Shown: positions 35,378-43,438 of the stretch, piece by piece | How positions within the stretch are numbered: the first letter of the stretch is position 1 | Layout: each line of letters begins with the position of its first letter | NCBI RefSeq assembly: GCF_019391655.1 | Contig: NZ_JAHXPQ010000008.1 | Span: forward strand, 62,001 to 126,000 | Direction of reading: 5' to 3' | From: Mucilaginibacter rivuli | GTDB lineage: Bacteria; Bacteroidota; Bacteroidia; Sphingobacteriales; Sphingobacteriaceae | DNA length: 64,000 nucleotides | Notes under the pieces: model-generated | Databases searched by the model: none | Told to the model about the DNA's origin: nothing | What the model saw: only the letters and a program-made list of their open reading frames with translations | Position numbers and translations under genes: made by a program

Positions 35378-38089
35378 TTATGGTATAAAACTTTTCGCTT
35401 TTTCCAGGGCCCTGTCTAAACCGCTCGCATCTTTACCACCTGCTGTTGCATAAAAAGGCTGGCCGCCGCCGCCGCCCTGTATCTCTTTAGCCAGTTCGCG
35501 CACTATCTTGCCGGCATCTAAACCTTTATCTTTCACTAAGTTTTCAGATAGCATAACTGTCAGGCTTGGCTTGCCATCAAACTCGGCTGCCAATACCAGC
35601 AACATATCGGTAACAATATCCTTAATGCTGTAAGCTAAATTTTTAACCGTGTCGGCATTGGGCAGGTCCACCCTTTCGGCGATAAAGTTGATGCCGTTTA
35701 TGCTTTGAGCTTTATCTGCAAGGCCTTGCTTTAAACCCGAAGCCTGTTGCATTAAAGCCTTGCCTTGTGCTTTTTTAAGCTTCGCGTTCTCTTCTACCAA
35801 GTCTTCCACACTTTTAACTACGTTGGCCGGATTTTTCAACGCCGCTTTAACACCATTAAGCGCGGCAAACTGTTCACTGATATAATTTTCTGCAAAAACG
35901 CTGGTAAGGGCCTCTATGCGGCGAACACCTGCGGCAACGGCGCTTTCGGATATGATCTTGAAGAAACCGATCTCTCCTGTATTTTTTACGTGTGTACCAC
36001 CACATAACTCCTGACTAAAATTAGAATCGAACGTGATCACCCGTACCCAATCGCCATATTTTTCCCCAAAAGCAGCGGTAACGCCCCTTTCAATAGCATC
36101 GCGATAAAAAACGTTGCGTTCTTCTTTTAGTGGGATACACTCGCGTACCTTTTGGTTTACCGTACGCTCAATAGCTTCCAGGTCGCTGTCGCTGATCTTG
36201 CTGAAATGCGAGAAATCAAAACGCAGGTACTCCGGTGTAACCAACGAGCCTTTCTGACTGATATGATCGCCCAGTATTTGCCTTAAGGCTCCATTCAGCA
36301 AGTGAGTGGCTGAGTGGTTAGCATTTGTGTATTGGCGCATAGGGTTTGCATAGGCCATATAAGTGCGTGGCACAGGGTTTGGCAAACGCCCCGCTTGCTC
36401 AACCCCTTCGGGGGTATAAGTTGGCATTGGCGTAGCTACGTGAATGATAAGGCCGTTCTCCTTTTTCGTATCGGTCACATCAAACACAAGCGGACCTGTT
36501 TGTTCATTATACCATTCACTTACCAACTGGCCCTTATCGCCTATCTGGCCACCACCTTCGGGATAAAAAGGAGTCCTGTCCAGCACGATATGATATTGTT
36601 CTTTACCTTGTGTACTCACCTTGCGATACCGCAATATCTCTACACGGTCTATCATCATTTCATCATACCCCTCAAAGCGGGTATCGCCATTACGCAAAAC
36701 CACCCAATCGCCCGCGTTAACTGCTGATGCCAATTTAGAGCGTTGTTTTTGTTGGTGGAGAGCAGCCTCGTAACCGTCAAGGTCAACAGTCCATCCCTTT
36801 TCACGAGCCATTAGTTCAGTTAGATCGATAGGAAATCCATAGGTATCGGATAGTTCAAATGCAAAACGCCCATCCACGATATCTTTATGGCCGTCATAGT
36901 TACTTATATATTCGCGAGTCTTGAGTTCCTCAACAAAAAAGTCTTCAAATAATGTTAAACCCTTTTCCAAGGTCCTCAAAAATGCTGTCTCTTCTTCCAA
37001 AACAACCTTTTGCACAAAATCTTTCTGCTCTACCAGTTCAGTAAAAACCCCATCAAACTGTTTAGCCAACAAAGGCACCAACTGGTTTAAGAAGGGTTCC
37101 TTAAAGTTCAAAGTCTGGTAAGAATACCTTACCGCACGGCGTAATATCCGGCGGATCACATAACCTGCCTTATTACTCGCAGGCAATTGCCCATCCGCAA
37201 TAGCAAAGCTAATGGCACGGATATGATCGGCCATAACGCGCATGGCAATATCGGTTCTTTCTTCTTTGCCGTAAGGGATACCACTTTTTTCGGCGATGAA
37301 TTGAATGATCGGTTGGAAAACATCCGTATCATAATTCGACCGCTTACCTTGTATCACCCGCACCAAACGCTCAAAACCCATACCGGTATCCACGTGTTTG
37401 GCAGGCAATGGCTGCAGGCTGCCGTCTTTTAAGCGGTTAAACTGCATAAATACGTTGTTCCATATCTCAATCACCTGGTCGCTGTCGCCGTTAACCAGGC
37501 TTGCGCCATCTACTTGTTTCCTTTCAGCATCGGGTCGGCTGTCAAAATGTATCTCGGTACACGGGCCGCAGGGGCCGGTTTCGCCCATTTCCCAAAAATT
37601 ATCTTTTTTGTTTCCTTTAACAATATGGTCGGCGGCTACGTATTGTTTCCACAGTTCAAGCGTTTCGGTATCAGGCGCTAAACCTTCTTTTTCGTCACCT
37701 TCAAAGTACGATACGTACAGGCGGTCTTTATCAAGCTTATAAACCTCGGTCAATAGCTCCCAGCTCCAGGCAATGGCTTCTTTTTTAAAGTAGTCGCCAA
37801 AACTCCAGTTACCAAGCATCTCGAACATGGTATGGTGATAGGTATCAATACCCACCTCTTCCAGATCATTATGCTTGCCCGACACCCGCAAACAACGCTG
37901 CGTATCAGCCACACGGGGACTAACCGCTGCCGCCTCGCCCAAAAACACATCCTTAAACTGGTTCATGCCTGCGTTGGTAAACATCAACGTAGGGTCGTTC
38001 TTTACCACAATGGGTGCCGAGGGAACGATGGTATGTTGTTTGGAAGCAAAAAAATCTAAATAAGCCTGGCGTATTTCTGAAGCGGTCAT
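35378..38089 (-). CDS. alaS: Alanyl-tRNA synthetase
   Basis: Charges tRNA-Ala. The 903-residue protein has the class II catalytic part (MFTNAGMNQFKDVFLG, RCLRVSGKHNDLEEVG), the editing domain with NHSATHLLNGAL and CGGTHVKNTGEIGFF, and the C-Ala domain ending in GGGGGQPFYATAGGKD. Start and length are normal. It is divergent from a merR-type gene; the shared promoter region contains a large gapped inverted repeat. Its own -7 box candidate is TATCTTTG (38109-38116). Confidence 0.97.
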   Translation of the reverse strand: MTASEIRQAYLDFFASKQHTIVPSAPIVVKNDPTLMFTNAGMNQFKDVFLGEAAAVSPRVADTQRCLRVSGKHNDLEEVGIDTYHHTMFEMLGNWSFGDYFKKEAIAWSWELLTEVYKLDKDRLYVSYFEGDEKEGLAPDTETLELWKQYVAADHIVKGNKKDNFWEMGETGPCGPCTEIHFDSRPDAERKQVDGASLVNGDSDQVIEIWNNVFMQFNRLKDGSLQPLPAKHVDTGMGFERLVRVIQGKRSNYDTDVFQPIIQFIAEKSGIPYGKEERTDIAMRVMADHIRAISFAIADGQLPASNKAGYVIRRILRRAVRYSYQTLNFKEPFLNQLVPLLAKQFDGVFTELVEQKDFVQKVVLEEETAFLRTLEKGLTLFEDFFVEELKTREYISNYDGHKDIVDGRFAFELSDTYGFPIDLTELMAREKGWTVDLDGYEAALHQQKQRSKLASAVNAGDWVVLRNGDTRFEGYDEMMIDRVEILRYRKVSTQGKEQYHIVLDRTPFYPEGGGQIGDKGQLVSEWYNEQTGPLVFDVTDTKKENGLIIHVATPMPTYTPEGVEQAGRLPNPVPRTYMAYANPMRQYTNANHSATHLLNGALRQILGDHISQKGSLVTPEYLRFDFSHFSKISDSDLEAIERTVNQKVRECIPLKEERNVFYRDAIERGVTAAFGEKYGDWVRVITFDSNFSQELCGGTHVKNTGEIGFFKIISESAVAAGVRRIEALTSVFAENYISEQFAALNGVKAALKNPANVVKSVEDLVEENAKLKKAQGKALMQQASGLKQGLADKAQSINGINFIAERVDLPNADTVKNLAYSIKDIVTDMLLVLAAEFDGKPSLTVMLSENLVKDKGLDAGKIVRELAKEIQGGGGGQPFYATAGGKDASGLDRALEKAKSFIP

Positions 38090-38108
38090 GGTATTTTATT
38101 ATAAAATG

Positions 38109-38116
38109 CAAAGATA
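38109..38116 (-). promoter_or_regulatory. Putative -7 box (TATCTTTG) of alaS
   Basis: Perfect TAnnTTTG on the minus strand, about 20 bases before the alaS ATG. No exact TTTG is found at -33. It flanks the palindrome at 38129-38215. Confidence 0.5.
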
Positions 38117-38128
38117 GTTTTTAGTAGG

Positions 38129-38215
38129 AAAGTCGAAAGTCTTGAGTCGGGAGTCTTGAGCCGGTTTCGATAAAATATTTTTGACTCAAGACTACAGACT
38201 ATCGACTAAAGACTT
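38129..38215. repeat. Gapped inverted repeat of the AGTCTTGAGTC word in a divergent promoter
   Basis: The left arm (about 38129-38160) consists of AGTCGAAAGTCTTGAGTCGGGAGTCTTGAG-type units. The right arm (38181-38215) is its imperfect reverse complement (TTGACTCAAGACT, AGACTATCGACTAAAGACTT). It fills the divergent gap between the alaS and MerR -7 boxes. Confidence 0.8.
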
Positions 38216-38222
38216 AAATTTG
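38215..38222 (+). promoter_or_regulatory. Putative -7 box (TAAATTTG) of the MerR gene
   Basis: Perfect TAnnTTTG ending three bases before the MerR ATG, so the transcript is likely leaderless or nearly so. No TTTG at usual -33 spacing. Confidence 0.45.
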
Positions 38223-38225
38223 CAT

Positions 38226-38561
38226 ATGCCTTACAAAGAACGCGAAATATCTAAAATGTACTATACCATGGGCGAGGTTGCGGCCATGTTTGATGTAAAC
38301 CAGTCGCTGCTGCGTTTTTACGAAAAGGAATTTGATATTCTTCAACCCAAAAAGAACAAAAAGGGAAACCGCTACTTTACTAACGAGGATATCGAAAACC
38401 TGAAAATCATCTTCAACCTTATTAACGACAAGGGCTATACCCTGCAAGGCGCTAAAGATTACCTGAAACAGAACCTGGAAGGCACAAAAGAGAACCAAAG
38501 TGTTATCGCCTCGCTGGAAAGCATTAAGAGCTTTTTGTTGGAGGTGAGGGATCAGATGTAA
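38226..38561 (+). CDS. MerR-family transcriptional regulator
   Basis: 111 residues starting at MPYKEREISKMYYTMGE (38226); a longer frame to 38181 starts inside the inverted repeat and is rejected. The MerR winged helix is clear: YYTMGEVAAMFDVNQSLLRFYEKEF, then KKGNRYFTNEDIENLKII and GYTLQGAKDYL. The tail has no Cys or metal-binding motif, so it is not a typical metal sensor. Bacteroidota carry many such short MerR proteins next to alaS or recX. Targets unknown; the divergent alaS promoter is the nearest candidate. Confidence 0.88.
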   Translation: MPYKEREISKMYYTMGEVAAMFDVNQSLLRFYEKEFDILQPKKNKKGNRYFTNEDIENLKIIFNLINDKGYTLQGAKDYLKQNLEGTKENQSVIASLESIKSFLLEVRDQM

Positions 38562-38613
38562 ACCTGAATAGAAGCAAGAATCCAGAGTCAGGCATCAAGA
38601 AAATAGAGTTCTA

Positions 38614-38643
38614 TTTGATTTTTCTAATATATCCCTATATTTG
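38614..38643 (+). promoter_or_regulatory. Promoter of the histidine operon
   Basis: TTTG at 38614-38617 and TATATTTG at 38636-38643, spacer 18, fit the Bacteroidota consensus TTTG-N19-TAnnTTTG. Transcription should start near 38650, which places the leader ORF at 38664 inside the transcript. Confidence 0.75.
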
Positions 38644-38663
38644 CAGCAACTTACCTCCAATAA

Positions 38664-38714
38664 ATGAAAGGTTTTAACATACATCAACTGCATCTGCATC
38701 ATCGTACAAAGTAA
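38664..38714 (+). CDS. hisL: His operon leader peptide (16 codons, 4 His)
   Basis: An ORF of 16 codons, MKGFNIHQLHLHHRTK, lies between the his promoter and hisG. Four of the 16 codons are His, at positions 7, 10, 12 and 13. It has an A-rich start region (CAATAAATG), no Shine-Dalgarno sequence, and a stop before hisG. This is the layout of a histidine attenuation leader. The sequence TTAACATACA (38674-38683) within the ORF is perfectly complementary to TGTATGTTAA (38728-38737) after it, so ribosome position could alter RNA folding. I see no GC-rich terminator with a U run before hisG, so the exact mode of control remains open. The name hisL is assigned by function, not homology. Confidence 0.8.
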   Translation: MKGFNIHQLHLHHRTK

Positions 38715-38737
38715 CGATCCGCATATCTGTATGTTAA
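38674..38737 (+). promoter_or_regulatory. His leader RNA structure, possible attenuator
   Basis: TTAACATACA (38674-38683) pairs with TGTATGTTAA (38728-38737). Inside, ATCGTAC (38701-38707) pairs with GTAACGAT (38711-38718) with one bulge. A ribosome stalled at the early His codons would cover the left outer arm. Confidence 0.5.
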
Positions 38738-38782
38738 TTTTAATACCTGTTCATCCTTATTACTACCCTTAATTCAAATTTT

Positions 38783-39634
38783 GTGAAGACACTTAAAATA
38801 GCGATCCAAAAGTCGGGCCGCCTGAATGAAAAATCTGTTGAGCTGCTAAAAAATTGTGGTTTAAACTTCGAAAACTATAAAAGCTCGTTAATATCGCCTG
38901 TATCAAATTTCCCTTTGGAGATACTTTTTTTACGCGATGACGATATCCCCGAATACGTACAGGATGGCATTGCCGATATTGGCATTGTGGGCGAAAACAT
39001 GATAGAAGAAACCGAGGTTGATGTAGATTACCTGCAACGCCTGGGTTTTGGAAAATGCACTTTAAAGATAGCCGTACAAAACGACAGCGATATTAAAACG
39101 CTGACTGACCTAAACGGTAAGGCCATCGCTACATCCTACCCTGCTATTTTGGGTAAGTTTTTAGCTGACAATAACATTAAGTCGGATATCCGCATGATAT
39201 CCGGTTCGGTAGAAATATCACCGGGTTTGGGTTTAAGCGATGCGATATTTGATATCGTATCAACAGGTGGCACACTAAAAAGCAATGGTTTAAAACCTTT
39301 TGCTGATGTAATGAAATCGGAAGCGATACTTATTGGCAATAAGAATATTGAGAACGCTGACCTGATACAGGAACTGATAGAACGCATACAATCGGTATTG
39401 CGTGCTAAAGAAACCAAATATGTAGTATTGAATGTTGCCAAAGAAAACCTGCAAAAAGTTGTAGACCTACTACCAGGTGTAAAAAGCCCATCAGTAGTAC
39501 CATTGGCCGAACCGGATTGGGTGGCCGTACACACCGTAATACAGGAACGTGATTTTTGGGAGAAAATAAGTAAACTAAAACAAGCCGGCGCACAAGGTAT
39601 TGTTGTGATGCCGATAGAGAAGATAATTACGTAG
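38783..39634 (+). CDS. hisG: ATP phosphoribosyltransferase (long form)
   Basis: First enzyme of histidine synthesis: joins ATP and PRPP, and is feedback inhibited by histidine. The 283-residue length and a C-terminal ACT-like part (about 210-283, HTVIQERDFWEKISKLKQAGAQGIVVMPIEK) identify the long form, which needs no HisZ. Motifs: IAIQKSGRLNEKS, DIGIVGENMIEE and STGGTLKSNGL. It starts with GTG at 38783, because no ATG fits the conserved MKTLKIAIQKSGRL. It leads the his operon and follows the leader peptide. Confidence 0.97.
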   Translation: MKTLKIAIQKSGRLNEKSVELLKNCGLNFENYKSSLISPVSNFPLEILFLRDDDIPEYVQDGIADIGIVGENMIEETEVDVDYLQRLGFGKCTLKIAVQNDSDIKTLTDLNGKAIATSYPAILGKFLADNNIKSDIRMISGSVEISPGLGLSDAIFDIVSTGGTLKSNGLKPFADVMKSEAILIGNKNIENADLIQELIERIQSVLRAKETKYVVLNVAKENLQKVVDLLPGVKSPSVVPLAEPDWVAVHTVIQERDFWEKISKLKQAGAQGIVVMPIEKIIT

Positions 39635-39671
39635 CCCCCTAACCCCCTGAAGGGTGAATTGAATATCTGGA

Positions 39672-40958
39672 ATGAAAACATTTAAGTATAGGGATTTAAG
39701 TTTACAGCAACTCAAACAACTCGTTCAACGTAACGTTGACCCGGCGAATGAGATACGCACGGTTGTAGAGGATGTGATAGCCAACGTGCGCAAACATGGC
39801 GACAAGGCTTTGATAGACTATGCCGAAAAGTTTGATAAGGTTGTTTTGAATAAACTCTACCTTGATAAAGCCGAACTGGCCGGTTTAGCCTCTACGCTTG
39901 CGCCTGAGCAAAAAGCAGCTTTGCAAACGGCTTATAATAACATCAAAAAATTCCACCAAACGCAGCTAAAAACTGAGGATAAGGTTGAAACCATGCCCGG
40001 GGTAACCTGCTGGCGCGAGTTAAGGCCAATTGAGCGGGTAGGTTTATATATACCAGGTGGAACGGCTGTTTTACCAAGCACGTTTTTAATGTTAGGCATA
40101 CCCGCACAAATTGCCGGTTGCCACCAGATAGTTGTTTGCTCGCCGCCGCAAAAAAACGGTAAGGTGAATGCCTTTATAGCCTATGTGGCTCAATTGCTGG
40201 GCATTGAAAGGATTTACCTTGCGGGAGGTTCACAGGCTGTTGCCGCTATGGCTTACGGTACCGAAAGTATTCCCGCAGTGGATAAAATATTTGGCCCGGG
40301 TAACCAGTTTGTAACCAAAGCTAAAACTATCATACAATCAACCACTACCTGCGCCATTGATATGCCTGCAGGCCCTTCGGAAGTATTGGTGATAGCTGAT
40401 GATACCAGTAACCCGGAGTTTGTTGCCGCCGACCTGTTAGCACAGGCCGAACACGGTATTGATAGTCAGGCTGTTTTAGTGGCAACATCACAAAACATTA
40501 TTGATGCTACTTTAGCTGCTTTAGAAAAACAGTTACCCATATTGCCAAGGGCCGAAATAGCCACGAAGGCAATTGAAAACTCGTACGCGGTATTAGCAGA
40601 TGATTTAAAACAAGCAATGCAATTCAGTAACCTGTACGCACCGGAGCACTTGATCCTGGCAACAGAAAACTGGAATCAAATAACAGGCGATATTATCAAT
40701 GCGGGTTCAGTATTTTTAGGGAACCTGACGCCTGAAAGCGTCGGCGATTATGCATCGGGAACAAATCACACACTACCCACAAGTGCTTATGCAAGGGCAT
40801 ATTCAGGTGTATCAGTTGATTCCTTTGTGAAAAAGATAACTTTCCAGCATATTACGCCCGATGGCATCCAAAACATCGGGCCAAGTGTAGAAATATTAGC
40901 CGAATTGGAAGGGCTGCATGCCCATAAGAACGCGGTGACGTTGAGAATGAATAAATAG
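39672..40958 (+). CDS. hisD: Histidinol dehydrogenase
   Basis: Last two oxidation steps, histidinol to histidine with NAD+. The 428-residue protein has the HisD signatures VGLYIPGGTAVLPSTFLMLGIPAQIAGC, IFGPGNQFVTKAK, DMPAGPSEVLVIADD, LAQAEHGIDSQAVLVA (zinc-site region) and GDYASGTNHTLPTS. Length is normal. It follows hisG by 37 bp and precedes hisC after a 127-bp gap that holds a REP-like palindrome. Confidence 0.97.
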   Translation: MKTFKYRDLSLQQLKQLVQRNVDPANEIRTVVEDVIANVRKHGDKALIDYAEKFDKVVLNKLYLDKAELAGLASTLAPEQKAALQTAYNNIKKFHQTQLKTEDKVETMPGVTCWRELRPIERVGLYIPGGTAVLPSTFLMLGIPAQIAGCHQIVVCSPPQKNGKVNAFIAYVAQLLGIERIYLAGGSQAVAAMAYGTESIPAVDKIFGPGNQFVTKAKTIIQSTTTCAIDMPAGPSEVLVIADDTSNPEFVAADLLAQAEHGIDSQAVLVATSQNIIDATLAALEKQLPILPRAEIATKAIENSYAVLADDLKQAMQFSNLYAPEHLILATENWNQITGDIINAGSVFLGNLTPESVGDYASGTNHTLPTSAYARAYSGVSVDSFVKKITFQHITPDGIQNIGPSVEILAELEGLHAHKNAVTLRMNK

Positions 40959-40972
40959 CAATAACAAACTAT

Positions 40973-41068
40973 GTCATTGCGAGGCACGAAGCAATCACTG
41001 AGGCATGTAGCAAACAATGCATGTCGTATACCTTTCTCAGAGATTGCCACGCTATCGCTGCCAATGAT
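40973..41068. repeat. REP/MITE-like palindrome, copy 1 (hisD-hisC)
   Basis: GTCATTGCGAGGCACGAAGC at the left and a diverged inverted arm ending GCTGCCAATGAT at the right. The middle has ATGCATGTCGTATACCTTTCT, as in copy 2. Confidence 0.75.
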
Positions 41069-41085
41069 ATAAAGCGATAAAAACA

Positions 41086-42132
41086 ATGTTTAGTATAAAC
41101 AATATTATCAGACAAAACATCAAAACCCTCAAACCCTACTCTTCCGCACGCGATGAGTTTCAGGGTGAGGCGAGCGTATACCTTGATGCCAACGAAAACG
41201 CATTCGGCTCGCCGCTGGAGCAACAATACAACCGCTACCCCGACCCAATGCAATACGCCGTTAAAAAGCGTTTGATGGAGATAAAGGGCCTACCGGTACG
41301 CAACATATTTTTAGGTAATGGCAGCGACGAGGCTATCGATATCTTGTTCCGCAGTTTTTGCGAACCGGGTATTGATAATGTGATACTGGTACCGCCAACG
41401 TATGGCATGTACGAGGTTTCGGCAAATATTAACGATGTGACAATCAAACGTGTACCGTTAACACCTGAGTATCAGTTGAACCTGGAAGGTATTGCCGAGG
41501 CCATTGATGAGCATACCAAAATGATATTTGTTTGCTCGCCCAATAACCCAACGGGTAACTCTATTAACCGTGCGGATATTGAAACCCTGCTGGCTAATTT
41601 TAACGGTTTAGTAGTTGTAGATGAGGCGTATATCAATTTCAGTCGCCAAAAAACTTTTATACAGGAGTTAACTGAGTACGCTAATTTAGTTGTTTTACAA
41701 ACCCTATCCAAAGCATGGGGTTTGGCCGGTTTACGTTTAGGAATGGCCTTTGCCAGCGAGGAGATCATCGAGGTGATGAATCGCGTTAAGCCACCTTACA
41801 ACATTAACGAGGCAACACAGCAATTGGTTTTAGAGGCCTTGCAAAATGTGGAGCAGGTGAACGATTGGATAAAACAAACCTTAACTGAGCGTGATAATTT
41901 GGTATTAGGATTAAAAGAACTAGACTTTGTACTGGATATTTACCCATCAGATGCTAATTTTATCTTAGCTAAAACAACCGATGCAAAGGGTATTTATAAT
42001 CACTTGGTTGAGCGCGGTATTATTGTGCGCGACCGATCGAAAGTGGAATTATGCGAAGGCTGCCTGCGTATAACCGTAGGTACACCATTGGAGAACAGCA
42101 TATTGTTAGAAGCTGTAAAAACGTTCAGATAA
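41086..42132 (+). CDS. hisC: Histidinol-phosphate aminotransferase
   Basis: PLP enzyme converting imidazole-acetol phosphate to histidinol phosphate. The 348-residue sequence has the class I/II fold motifs YLDANENAFGSP, GNGSDEAIDILFRSF, CSPNNPTGN, DEAYINF and the PLP lysine in LSKAWGLAGLRLG. The C-terminus is RITVGTPLENSILLEAV. It follows copy 1 of the REP-like element. Start ATG at 41086 is the first and is conserved. Confidence 0.96.
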   Translation: MFSINNIIRQNIKTLKPYSSARDEFQGEASVYLDANENAFGSPLEQQYNRYPDPMQYAVKKRLMEIKGLPVRNIFLGNGSDEAIDILFRSFCEPGIDNVILVPPTYGMYEVSANINDVTIKRVPLTPEYQLNLEGIAEAIDEHTKMIFVCSPNNPTGNSINRADIETLLANFNGLVVVDEAYINFSRQKTFIQELTEYANLVVLQTLSKAWGLAGLRLGMAFASEEIIEVMNRVKPPYNINEATQQLVLEALQNVEQVNDWIKQTLTERDNLVLGLKELDFVLDIYPSDANFILAKTTDAKGIYNHLVERGIIVRDRSKVELCEGCLRITVGTPLENSILLEAVKTFR

Positions 42133-42183
42133 TCGATATATCCTACTGTCCGTCAACATTATTTAATATTTTTGCCACGCAAA

Positions 42184-43332
42184 ATGAACAAACTTAAACG
42201 CATACTTTTTATTGACCGTGATGGCACCCTGATAACCGAGCCTGCAGATGAACAGATCGACTCGTTCGGTAAGCTGGAGTTTTACCCTGCCATGTTGCAA
42301 TACCTGCCTAAAATAGCTAAAGAGCTTGATTTTGAACTGGTAATGGTAACCAACCAGGATGGTTTAGGCACATCGGTTTATCCCGAAGATACCTTTTGGC
42401 CGGTACAAAACTTTGTTATCAATACATTGGCGAATGAGGGTGTGGTGTTTAGTGATTATATCATCGACCGTACTTTTGCTAAAGATAACGCCCCTACCCG
42501 GAAACCGGGTACAGCATTGTTAGGTAAATACTTTGATGCCGAAGTTTACGACCTCGCCAACTCGTTCACCATTGGCGACCGACTGAATGATGTTTTACTG
42601 GCAAAAAATTTAGGTGCAAAAGCCATCTGGATAAATAACAGCAGCAATTTAGGTGGCGGCGAGTTTACCGATGAGCAACAAGCTGTTGTAAAAGCGACTG
42701 TAGCTTTAGAAACAACCGACTGGAAAAAGATATACGAGTTTTTAAAACTCGGCGAGCGCACTACTGAGCATACCCGAAAAACCAAAGAAACTGATATCGA
42801 GATCAAGATCAATCTGGATGGCAGCGGTGATGCGAAGGTATCTACAGGTTTACATTTTTTTGATCACATGCTCGATCAGATAGCCCGCCACGGCAGCATC
42901 GACCTGGAAGTTATTGCCAAAGGCGATCTGCATATTGATGAGCATCACACCATCGAAGATACCGGCATTGCTTTAGGCGAAGCGTTTTTAACCGTTTTAG
43001 GCGATAAACGTGGTATTGAGCGTTACGGTTTCTGTTTACCGATGGACGATTGCCTGGCTCAGGTTGCTATTGATTTTGGTGGACGCAACTGGATAGTTTG
43101 GGATGCCGAGTTTAAGCGCGAAAAGATAGGCGAAATGCCGACGGAAATGTTCTACCATTTCTTCAAATCATTCTCCGACGCGGCAAAATGCAACCTCAAT
43201 ATCAAAGCAGAAGGTCAAAACGAACACCATAAGATAGAGGCCATATTTAAAGCCTTCGCCAAAGCCATTAAAATGGCTGTACGCAGAGATGTGAATAATA
43301 TGGTGCTGCCTTCAACTAAAGGAGTATTATAA
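42184..43332 (+). CDS. hisB: Bifunctional histidinol-phosphatase / imidazoleglycerol-phosphate dehydratase
   Basis: 382 residues starting at MNKLKRILFIDRDG (42184). N-terminal HAD phosphatase (DRDGTLI, VTNQDG, GDRLNDVLLA; 1-165) and C-terminal IGPD (about 185-382: HFFDHMLDQIARHG, DEHHTIEDTGIALGEA, NEHHKIEAIFKAFAKA), with the metal-binding His pairs. The N-terminal region has DRTFAKDNAPTRKP where E. coli HisB has the Cys/His zinc loop; no Cys is present, so the zinc site seems lost. A TATTTTTG box at 42167-42174 sits nine bases before the ATG. Confidence 0.96.
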   Translation: MNKLKRILFIDRDGTLITEPADEQIDSFGKLEFYPAMLQYLPKIAKELDFELVMVTNQDGLGTSVYPEDTFWPVQNFVINTLANEGVVFSDYIIDRTFAKDNAPTRKPGTALLGKYFDAEVYDLANSFTIGDRLNDVLLAKNLGAKAIWINNSSNLGGGEFTDEQQAVVKATVALETTDWKKIYEFLKLGERTTEHTRKTKETDIEIKINLDGSGDAKVSTGLHFFDHMLDQIARHGSIDLEVIAKGDLHIDEHHTIEDTGIALGEAFLTVLGDKRGIERYGFCLPMDDCLAQVAIDFGGRNWIVWDAEFKREKIGEMPTEMFYHFFKSFSDAAKCNLNIKAEGQNEHHKIEAIFKAFAKAIKMAVRRDVNNMVLPSTKGVL

Positions 43333-43335
43333 AAT

Positions 43336-43430
43336 AGAATCAAGAGTCAAGATGCAGGAATCTAGACTCTTGAAAATATGTATTGGATTGAGATAGGTGT
43401 CTTGCATCTTGATTCTCGATTCTTGATTCT
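43336..43430. repeat. Gapped inverted repeat of the AATCAAGA word (hisB-hisH)
   Basis: AGAATCAAGAGTCAAGATGCAGG (43336-43358) is mirrored by CTTGCATCTTGATTCTCGATTCTTGATTCT (43401-43430). A smaller hairpin TCAAGAGTC/GACTCTTGA sits in the left part. It fills the gap inside the operon. Confidence 0.8.
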
Positions 43431-43438
43431 AATCAAAT

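Noticed and set aside
38715..38782. Classic intrinsic terminator in the his leader
   Set aside because: No GC-rich hairpin with a U run is present between the leader stop and hisG; only AT-rich pairings are seen.
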